From contig JBCBTD010000016.1 of the NCBI GenBank assembly GCA_039818825.1, positions 6,048 to 70,047 on the forward strand: 64,000 bases of DNA. The letters run 5' to 3'. Numbering within the stretch: position 1 is the stretch's first letter; every line of letters begins with the position of its first letter. Below, one piece after another: positions 8,900 through 15,021 of the stretch. The translations under genes and the position numbers were made by a program. Source of the DNA: JBCBTD01 sp039818825 (GTDB lineage Bacteria > Pseudomonadota > Alphaproteobacteria > Geminicoccales > Geminicoccaceae). The notes beneath the pieces were generated by a model. It was given only the letters and a program-made list of their open reading frames with translations. It was not told where the DNA came from and searched no databases.

Positions 8900-9626
8900 C
8901 CTCGTCCGCACGGGCACGGGCCAGCTCGGCGGTGAGCCGGCGAGCGACGCGCGGCTCCATCGCCGCCAAGATCGGCGCCAGCTTGGCTTCCTTCATGCGC
9001 AGGGTGAGCGGTACCAACACGTCGAAGGCGAGCGCGTCGAAGATCGCCGCGGCGCTCTTCGGCCGCATTTTCTCGTAGAGCTTCACCAGCCCGACCAGCC
9101 GTTCCTCGTCCGCCGCTTGGAGCTCGGCGAGCTGGGCCTCGACCTCGGCGCTCAGGGCTTCGAGCCGTTCGATGTGCTCGCGCAGCCGTGCCTCGGCAAC
9201 GCCCAGTGCCGTCTGCCGCACCGCCATGGCTTCCTGCTGGCGGGCAAGCTCACGGCGCTCCTCTAGGAAGGGTTCCGCCTCCAACGGTGCGCCCGCCAGG
9301 TCCAGCGGGCCGGCCGCGGGCGAGATCAACGCATCGAGATCGGTCGGCGCCGGCGGTGCTTCTGCGGTCGCGGCCGCTCTCGTCTCATCCGGCCCGACCG
9401 CGGGGGCGAGCGCCGCGAGGCTGGTCTCCAGGTCCGGCTCGGCCGTCGCTGCCGGGTCCAACCAGGCCGCGGCCCAGCCGATCGTGCTCTGGCCACCAGC
9501 GAACACCGGCCAAGGGCCGGCCCCGTCGACCGCCTTGACGACGAGCAACGCAGCGAGACCGATCATCGCCAACGGCACCGGCGATGGCCACGTTCGCTGC
9601 GGTGCGCTGATCTCTGCCGCTCTCAC
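8856..9626 (-). CDS. motE: MotE-family flagellar protein (MgtE N-domain-like)
   Basis: 256 residues with one N-terminal membrane helix (about residues 17-35), an Ala/Pro/Glu-rich linker, a coiled coil (about 120-175) and a C-terminal domain KLYEKMRPKSAAAIFDAL... resembling the MgtE N-terminal domain. This is the architecture of MotE, a periplasmic chaperone for MotC in alphaproteobacterial flagella. It is last in fliL-fliM-DUF6468-motE, overlapping the preceding gene by 4 nt. Gene context supports the call more than sequence detail. Confidence 0.75.
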   Translation of the reverse strand: MRAAEISAPQRTWPSPVPLAMIGLAALLVVKAVDGAGPWPVFAGGQSTIGWAAAWLDPAATAEPDLETSLAALAPAVGPDETRAAATAEAPPAPTDLDALISPAAGPLDLAGAPLEAEPFLEERRELARQQEAMAVRQTALGVAEARLREHIERLEALSAEVEAQLAELQAADEERLVGLVKLYEKMRPKSAAAIFDALAFDVLVPLTLRMKEAKLAPILAAMEPRVARRLTAELARARADEATLQVAVPVTAPGS

Positions 9627-10024
9627 GACTTGCCGCCAGCGACGGAGCGCAGCAAGGCGGCGAGACCGCCCTTCGGGTCGATGGCTTCTGGCCGAGCGTT
9701 CGCCGCCGCGTCGGGCCGCTTGTCGGTAGTCTTGGCGGATGCCGTCCTGGTGGTACCGGCAGCGGCCAAGAGCTGCTCCGACGTGCGCGGCCGCACCTGG
9801 TGAACATCAGGCTCTGCCGCCTCGTGCCCCGGGGATTGCGCCTGCTTGAGGCGGCGGATCGCCAACTCGGCACGCTCGACGGTGAGGTCGAGCGCCGTGA
9901 CGAAAGCCTGCAGCCGATCGCGCTCGGCGCGGAACGCTCGCAGGCGGCGCTGGACCAGGGCCAAATGGACGATCGTCACCGCCAGCAGGATGCAGATGGC
10001 GAGGTCGAAGCCGTGCTCGATCAT
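9623..10024 (-). CDS. DUF6468-like membrane-anchored flagellar-operon protein
   Basis: 133 residues: an N-terminal membrane helix (about 5-22, FDLAICILLAVTIVHLALV), a basic coiled-coil-like stretch (RRLRAFRAERDRLQAFVTAL) and a low-complexity C-terminal half. Small proteins of this form (DUF6468) recur between fliM and motE in alphaproteobacterial flagellar operons; their role is not established. It overlaps fliM and motE by 4 nt each, so it is almost certainly co-translated with them. Confidence 0.7.
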   Translation of the reverse strand: MIEHGFDLAICILLAVTIVHLALVQRRLRAFRAERDRLQAFVTALDLTVERAELAIRRLKQAQSPGHEAAEPDVHQVRPRTSEQLLAAAGTTRTASAKTTDKRPDAAANARPEAIDPKGGLAALLRSVAGGKS

Positions 10025-11193
10025 TCTTCACTGTCCTCGTCGCGGTGGCGGTGCTCGATGCGGATCGCCAAATTGTCTCCGGCGCGGCCGATCCGACCGA
10101 CGAACATCGGGACTTGGCCACAGCGCAGATCGACGGGCGACTCGGCGGTGGCGTTGAGGTTGAGGACGGAGCCGACCTGTAGGTTCAAGACGTCGCCCAG
10201 GGACAGGGTCTGCTCGTCGAGCACGGCTTGCAGGTGGACGTCGGTGAGCATGATCTCGCGGGCGAGGTGGTGTTCCCAGATCGAATCTCGACCGAAGCGC
10301 TCGCCCATGAACATCTGCAGCAGCAGATCGCGGGCGGGCTCCAAGGTGGCGTAAGGCAGCAAGACCTCGAGACAGCCGCCGCGGTCCTCCATCTCGATCC
10401 GCAGCTTGAACACCACCGCCGCGTTGCCTGGCCGCGCGATCGCGGCGAATCGCGGGTTGGTCTCCAAGCGATCGAAGTCGAACTGCACCTGAGTGATGGG
10501 GGCGAAGGCCGCGCTGAAGTCCTGCAACAACAGCTCGACCAAACGGGTGACGAGATTGCCTTCGATGGTGGTGTAGGGGCGGCCCTCGACGCGCATCGCC
10601 GCCGTGCCGCGGCGGCCGCCCAGCAGCACGTCGACGATGGAGTAGATCATCGCGCTGTCGACCGTCACCAGCCCGTAATTGTCCCACTCGACCGCACGGA
10701 ACACACCGATCATCGCCGGCAAGGGGACCGAGTTCAGGTAGTCGCCGAAGCGGAGCGAAGTGATGTTCTCGATGCCGACGTCGACGTTCTCGGAGGTGAA
10801 GTTGCGCAAGCTGGTGGTGAGGATGCGAACCAGGCGGTCGAAGACCACCTCCAACATGGGCAGCCGCTCGTAGGCCACGCTGTTGTTGTTCAACAGCGCG
10901 AGCAGGCCGTCCTGGAGATCAGGCGAGCCCTGATCGCTGACGCCGAGCAGGCTGTCGATCTCGTCCTGGTTCAGGACACGGCCGGTATTGCCGCCGCCGT
11001 CGGCGAGATCGCCATCGGCCGCGTCGTCGTCGCTGCCCATCGATGCCGCCCAACTCGCGGCGAGCGCGTCGTCATCCTCTTCCGCGTCGCCGGCTTCTTC
11101 GGTCGCCGCGGCCCAACTGGCAGCCAAGGCGTCGTCGTCGATCGCCTCCTCCGCGGGTGCCGTCGGGTCGATGTCGTCGGGAGATGCGGTCAT
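10021..11193 (-). CDS. fliM: Flagellar motor switch protein FliM
   Basis: 390 residues. The CheY-binding N-terminal motif LNQDEIDSLLGV sits at about residues 75-86 rather than at the extreme N-terminus. It is preceded by an acidic extension with two copies of DDDALAASWAA (residues 19-29 and 40-50). The middle domain (LEVVFDRLVRILTTSLRN...) and the C-terminal SpoA/FliN-like domain follow. FliM forms the switch ring that receives CheY-P and sets rotation direction. It lies 22 nt downstream of fliL and overlaps the DUF6468 gene by 4 nt. Confidence 0.95.
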   Translation of the reverse strand: MTASPDDIDPTAPAEEAIDDDALAASWAAATEEAGDAEEDDDALAASWAASMGSDDDAADGDLADGGGNTGRVLNQDEIDSLLGVSDQGSPDLQDGLLALLNNNSVAYERLPMLEVVFDRLVRILTTSLRNFTSENVDVGIENITSLRFGDYLNSVPLPAMIGVFRAVEWDNYGLVTVDSAMIYSIVDVLLGGRRGTAAMRVEGRPYTTIEGNLVTRLVELLLQDFSAAFAPITQVQFDFDRLETNPRFAAIARPGNAAVVFKLRIEMEDRGGCLEVLLPYATLEPARDLLLQMFMGERFGRDSIWEHHLAREIMLTDVHLQAVLDEQTLSLGDVLNLQVGSVLNLNATAESPVDLRCGQVPMFVGRIGRAGDNLAIRIEHRHRDEDSEE

Positions 11194-11215
11194 GGAGATC
11201 GTTCCTCGGCCAGCG

Positions 11216-11806
11216 CTACTGCACCAGCATCTCTTTGAAGAGCACGTCTTCGACCCGGTCAGGCTGGATGGCCTGCTGGATGCGGACGTGCAGCTCCTGC
11301 TTCAGGCGAAACATCGAGCCGGCACCCTGAAGGTCTTCCGGGCGCAAGGTGCGCAGGTACATCTGGAAGCTGTCGACGATCCGTGGGCTGAGCTGGGCGA
11401 TCCGATCGGCGGTGTGCGCTTCGGCCACCTCGACCGCGAGGCTGAGCTTCAGAAACCGCGGGCGGCTCTGTTCGACCGTCAGATTGACGAGGAGCTGTGG
11501 CAGATCGACGAACGTCGGCTGGCCGGCAGCCACGCCATCGTCGTCGCCATGACCGTCGCCGTGGCCGGCACTACCGCCGCCGCCATGGTCGTCGTCGCTC
11601 GCCGCTCCGTGGTCGTCACCGCCATGATCCGTCTCGGCGGCTTCGCTGTGGCTTTCGCCGCCGCCGAACACGCCCAGCGCGAACGCCGCACCGACGCCGC
11701 CGCCGACCAGCAGCACCAGCGCCAGGCCAGCGAAAATCAGCAACTTCAGTTTGCTCTTCGGCTTCGCTGCCGGCGCGTCTTCCGCTTCCTTGGCGTCGTC
11801 GGCCAT
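11216..11806 (-). CDS. fliL: Flagellar basal-body protein FliL
   Basis: 196 residues: a cytoplasmic Lys-rich N-terminus (PAAKPKSKLKLL), one transmembrane helix (about residues 20-47), a striking His/Asp/Gly-rich linker (about 50-95) and a conserved C-terminal domain with LPQLLVNL and FLKLSLAVEV. FliL is an inner-membrane protein that encircles or stabilises the stator complex. It is first in the minus-strand operon and divergent from flgF. The His/Asp-rich linker is longer than I would expect and could bind metal. Confidence 0.9.
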   Translation of the reverse strand: MADDAKEAEDAPAAKPKSKLKLLIFAGLALVLLVGGGVGAAFALGVFGGGESHSEAAETDHGGDDHGAASDDDHGGGGSAGHGDGHGDDDGVAAGQPTFVDLPQLLVNLTVEQSRPRFLKLSLAVEVAEAHTADRIAQLSPRIVDSFQMYLRTLRPEDLQGAGSMFRLKQELHVRIQQAIQPDRVEDVLFKEMLVQ

Positions 11807-11889
11807 GTCGAACCTGCCTCATCGGACGTGTCTACTGAGGCGGAGCTTGCGTCGCGAAGGTAAAGGAAGCCTTGCCAACGTGGTCGAGT

Positions 11890-11913
11890 CTGCCGGGGCC
11901 GGCAGAAGCTGCC
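11890..11913. promoter_or_regulatory. Inverted-repeat cluster, candidate sigma-54 activator site
   Basis: CTGCCGG-GG-CCGGCAG (11890-11905) runs directly into AAG-CTGCC, so that GGCAG-AAG-CTGCC (11901-11913) forms a second inverted repeat sharing an arm. The cluster is about 60 nt upstream of the -24 element at 11970, a normal distance for an enhancer-binding activator such as an FlbD-type flagellar regulator. Which protein binds it is inference. It could also serve fliL on the other strand. Confidence 0.45.
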
Positions 11914-11969
11914 ACCGGCGTTTACCATGTCTGGCCACGCCAAGGCTCGACATTGGCGGCGTACAGCGC

Positions 11970-11986
11970 TTGGCACGGCGGTTGCG
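11970..11986 (+). promoter_or_regulatory. Sigma-54 (-24/-12) promoter of flgFGAH
   Basis: TTGGCACGGCGGTTGCG matches the sigma-54 consensus YTGGCACGNNNNTTGCW at all fixed positions except the last. The GG and GC doublets are separated by exactly 10 nt. Transcription would begin near 11997, about 26 nt before the flgF start at 12023. RpoN control of middle/late flagellar genes is known in several alphaproteobacteria. Confidence 0.8.
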
Positions 11987-12022
11987 CAGGGTGGGCCGAC
12001 ACTTCGATGTGAGCCCGAGCCG

Positions 12023-12745
12023 ATGGATGCCCCGAGCTATGTTGCCCTCAGCCGCCAACTGGGTCTCGAACGCCAGCTTGCGGTGATCGCCAACAACATC
12101 GCCAATGCCAACACCACCGGCTACCTCGCCGACGACATGTCGTTCGAGGCGGTGCGCCAGCGCGCCAGCCGTCGGGTCGAGGTCGCCTACGTCCAGGACC
12201 TGACCGTGCGGCCGGACCTGACGGAAGGCGAGCTCGTCGGCACCGGCGGGATCTTCGACTTCGGCATCGCCGGCGACGGCTTCTTCGCCGTCGAGACCCC
12301 CGGCGGCACCCGCTACACGCGGGCCGGCCACTTCCGTCTCGACGAAGACAACCAGCTGGTCACCTGGGACGGCCATCCGGTGCTCGACACCGGCGACGCG
12401 CCCATCGTCCTGCCAGCCGACAACAGTCGCCTGCAGGTCGCCGGCGACGGCACGCTGTCGATCGACGACGAGGTCGTCGGTCAGATGCAGCGCGCACGGT
12501 TCGCCGATCCTGGGCTCTTGGAGCGCGAGGGGGCGATGCTGTTCCGCTCTGACGAACGGCCGACCGCCGCCACCGACGCCCAGGTCAGCCAGGGCATGTT
12601 GGAGGCATCGAACGTCGAGCCGGTGCTCGCCATGACGGCGATGCTCGAGACCACCCGGGCGTTCGAAGCCACCCAAAAGCTGATCGAAGCCCAGCACGAC
12701 CTGACCCGCCAAGCCGTCGAGCGCCTGCTCGACACCAAGAGCTGA
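12023..12745 (+). CDS. flgF: Flagellar basal-body rod protein FlgF
   Basis: 240 residues starting at ATG 12023 (MDAPSYVALSRQLGLERQL). It has the rod/hook N-terminal signature VIANNIANANTTGYLADD, a central GDGFFAVETPGGTRYTRAGHF segment and a C-terminal helical motif ASNVEPVLAMTAMLETTRAF. FlgF is a proximal rod component exported through the flagellar type III apparatus. It is first in flgF-flgG-flgA-flgH behind the sigma-54 promoter, 12 nt before flgG. Confidence 0.95.
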   Translation: MDAPSYVALSRQLGLERQLAVIANNIANANTTGYLADDMSFEAVRQRASRRVEVAYVQDLTVRPDLTEGELVGTGGIFDFGIAGDGFFAVETPGGTRYTRAGHFRLDEDNQLVTWDGHPVLDTGDAPIVLPADNSRLQVAGDGTLSIDDEVVGQMQRARFADPGLLEREGAMLFRSDERPTAATDAQVSQGMLEASNVEPVLAMTAMLETTRAFEATQKLIEAQHDLTRQAVERLLDTKS

Positions 12746-12757
12746 GGAGCCACACCC

Positions 12758-13543
12758 ATGCGCGCCCTGAACGTCGCCGCCACCGGCATGATGGCCCAGC
12801 AGTTGTTCCTGGAGACCATCTCCAACAACATCGCGAACATGACGACGACCGGCTACAAGCGCCGCCGTCCCGAGTTCCAGGACCTGCTTTACCAGAGCGA
12901 GCGGCGGATCGGCGCCAAGACCTCGGACAGTGGCACCGTCGTCCCTGCGGGCGTGCAGATCGGCCTCGGCGTGAAGCCGGCAGCGGTCTACCGCCTGCAC
13001 GAACAGGGCGATTTGCAGGGGACCAGCAACCCGCTCGACATCGCGGTGCAGGGCGACGGCTTCTTCATCGTCGACCTGCCGGACGGCGACCTGGCCTATA
13101 CCCGCAGCGGCCACTTCCAGCGCAGCAACGAGAGCCTGCTGGTCACCGCCGACGGCTACACCGTCAGCCCCGGGATCACGATCCCCGAGGAGGCCATCGA
13201 CATCACGATCAACGCCGAAGGCGTCGTCGAGATCAAGCTGCAGGGCGAGGTCGACACCATCGAGGTCGGGCGGCTGGAACTGGCGACCTTCGTCAACCCG
13301 GCAGGTTTGGAAGCGGTCGGCAACAACCTGCTGCTGGAGACCACCGCCAGCGGTCCGGCCAACATCGATACCCCAGGCAACGAGCAGACCGGCACGCTGC
13401 TGCAAGGCTTCGTCGAAAGCTCGAACGTCGATCCGGTCACCGAGATGACGATGATGATCACCGCGCAGCGGGCTTACGAGCTTAACTCGAAAGTCATCAC
13501 TGCCAGCGATGAGATGATGGCGTCGGTCACTCGCTTGAGGTGA
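12758..13543 (+). CDS. flgG: Flagellar distal rod protein FlgG
   Basis: 261 residues, the normal FlgG length, starting MRALNVAATGMMAQQLFLE. It shows ISNNIANMTTTGYKRRRPEFQDLLYQ at the N-terminus, GDGFFIVDLPDGDLAYTRSG in the centre and ESSNVDPVTEMTMMITAQRAYE at the C-terminus. FlgG polymerises into the distal rod. flgA follows after 3 nt. Confidence 0.97.
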   Translation: MRALNVAATGMMAQQLFLETISNNIANMTTTGYKRRRPEFQDLLYQSERRIGAKTSDSGTVVPAGVQIGLGVKPAAVYRLHEQGDLQGTSNPLDIAVQGDGFFIVDLPDGDLAYTRSGHFQRSNESLLVTADGYTVSPGITIPEEAIDITINAEGVVEIKLQGEVDTIEVGRLELATFVNPAGLEAVGNNLLLETTASGPANIDTPGNEQTGTLLQGFVESSNVDPVTEMTMMITAQRAYELNSKVITASDEMMASVTRLR

Positions 13544-13546
13544 GCC

Positions 13547-14269
13547 ATGCGACGCCTGGTTGTCGCGATCCCGTTTTTCTTTCTGGTCTTGGTCGGCGCC
13601 GCTGGCGGCGCCGATCTGACCTTGGAGCCTGGTCAACCCCTGGTTGCCCAAGGCCTGGAACGGCTGCTGGCCGAACCGCTCGCCGACGCCGTCGGCGCCG
13701 AGGCGGTAGAAGTCCGCACCACGGCCCCAGCTCTTCCCCTCAGCAACCCGTACCGCCAAACCGCCAAGCTCACGCTCGCCAACCTCCGTCTGGAACCGGG
13801 CGACCGGTTCAGCGCCGTCATCAGCATCGACGTCGGCGATGCAGCATCCTTGGACCTTGCGGTTGCCGGCGAGCACCGGCGGCTGGTGGCGGTGCTGGTC
13901 CCGGCGCGTGCGATCGCCAAGGGCGAAACGCTGGCGGCCGACGCCTTGGAGCGGAAGCTGATGCGCCCGCAGCACGTCCGCGCCGACTGGGTGCTGGAGA
14001 CGAAAGAGCTTGTGGGAATGGAAACGCGACGCCGGCTGGTCGAGGGTCGACCGATCCGCGACGGCAGCATCGGCCGGCCGTTGACGATCCGCCGCGGCGA
14101 CCGCGTGACCCTACTCTACGAAAACGGCGCGCTCCGACTGGAGCTGCCGGGCGAAGCGCGCGCCGACGGGCGTCTCGGCGATCGTATCGCCGTCCGCAAC
14201 CGCGCCGGAACGTTGGTCGAGGGTGCCGTCGTTGCCCCCGGCAGAATCGAGGTGGAGCCAATCCGATGA
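13547..14269 (+). CDS. flgA: Flagella basal-body P-ring assembly protein FlgA
   Basis: 240 residues with a cleavable signal peptide (MRRLVVAIPFFFLVLVGAAGGA) and a C-terminal SAF-type domain (VPARAIAKGETLAADALERK, then VEGRPIRDGSI). FlgA is a periplasmic chaperone for assembly of the FlgI P-ring. Its stop overlaps the flgH start by 4 nt (ATGA). flgI itself is not in this window. Confidence 0.92.
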   Translation: MRRLVVAIPFFFLVLVGAAGGADLTLEPGQPLVAQGLERLLAEPLADAVGAEAVEVRTTAPALPLSNPYRQTAKLTLANLRLEPGDRFSAVISIDVGDAASLDLAVAGEHRRLVAVLVPARAIAKGETLAADALERKLMRPQHVRADWVLETKELVGMETRRRLVEGRPIRDGSIGRPLTIRRGDRVTLLYENGALRLELPGEARADGRLGDRIAVRNRAGTLVEGAVVAPGRIEVEPIR

Positions 14270-15003
14270 AGCCGATTTCGGCCATTCTCGCTGCCAGCCT
14301 TTTGGTCGGTTGCAACACCGTCGATCGGTTGCAGCAGGTCGGCAGCACGCCTCAACTGACGCCCATCCTCGATCCCGTGCGGGCAAGCGACTACCAGCCC
14401 GTGACCATGCCGATGCCGGCGACGCCGGCGCCCGGACCCGTCGCACCCAACTCACTGTGGCGGACCGGTGCGCGAGGGTTCTTCAAGGACCAGCGCGCGC
14501 GTCAGTTGGGTGACGTGTTGACGGTCAACGTCGTCATTCAGGATCAGGCGACGCTCAACAACGAGTCCAAGCGCGGGCGGGTCAACACCCAGGACATGGG
14601 TATCGGCGGGCTGTTCGGGTTGGATGGCGTCATGGCTGCTGGGCTCAACGACGTGTTCGATCCGTCGTCGTCGGTCGGCTTGTCCAGCGAGATGGACAAC
14701 AAAGGCCAGGGCTCGGTGAAACGCAAAGAGACCGTCGACCTCGACGTCGCGGCGGTGATCATCCAAACGCTGCCGAACGGCAACCTGGTCATCCATGGCC
14801 GCCAGGAGGTCCGGGTGAACTACGAGGTTCGTGAGCTGGTCGTTGCCGGCATCGTTCGGCCTGAGGACATCACGCCGAGCAACACCATCAGCCACGAAAA
14901 AATTGCCGAGCTGCGCGTGGCCTACGGCGGCCGCGGTCAGATCACGGACGTCCAACAGCCGCGCTACGGCGACCAGGTCCTCGACATCCTGCTGCCGTTC
15001 TGA
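14266..15003 (+). CDS. flgH: Flagellar L-ring lipoprotein FlgH
   Basis: 245 residues. The start at ATG 14266 gives a lipoprotein signal, MKPISAILAASLLVGC, with a lipobox LVGC and acylated Cys16. Conserved FlgH segments NSLWRTGARGFFKDQRARQLGD, LNNESKR and LVIHGRQEVRVNYEVRELVVAGIVRPEDI follow. It forms the outer-membrane L-ring bushing. It ends 18 nt from the convergent end of the next gene. Confidence 0.96.
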   Translation: MKPISAILAASLLVGCNTVDRLQQVGSTPQLTPILDPVRASDYQPVTMPMPATPAPGPVAPNSLWRTGARGFFKDQRARQLGDVLTVNVVIQDQATLNNESKRGRVNTQDMGIGGLFGLDGVMAAGLNDVFDPSSSVGLSSEMDNKGQGSVKRKETVDLDVAAVIIQTLPNGNLVIHGRQEVRVNYEVRELVVAGIVRPEDITPSNTISHEKIAELRVAYGGRGQITDVQQPRYGDQVLDILLPF

Positions 15004-15021
15004 GCCGGGGGGTGGCCGCCA

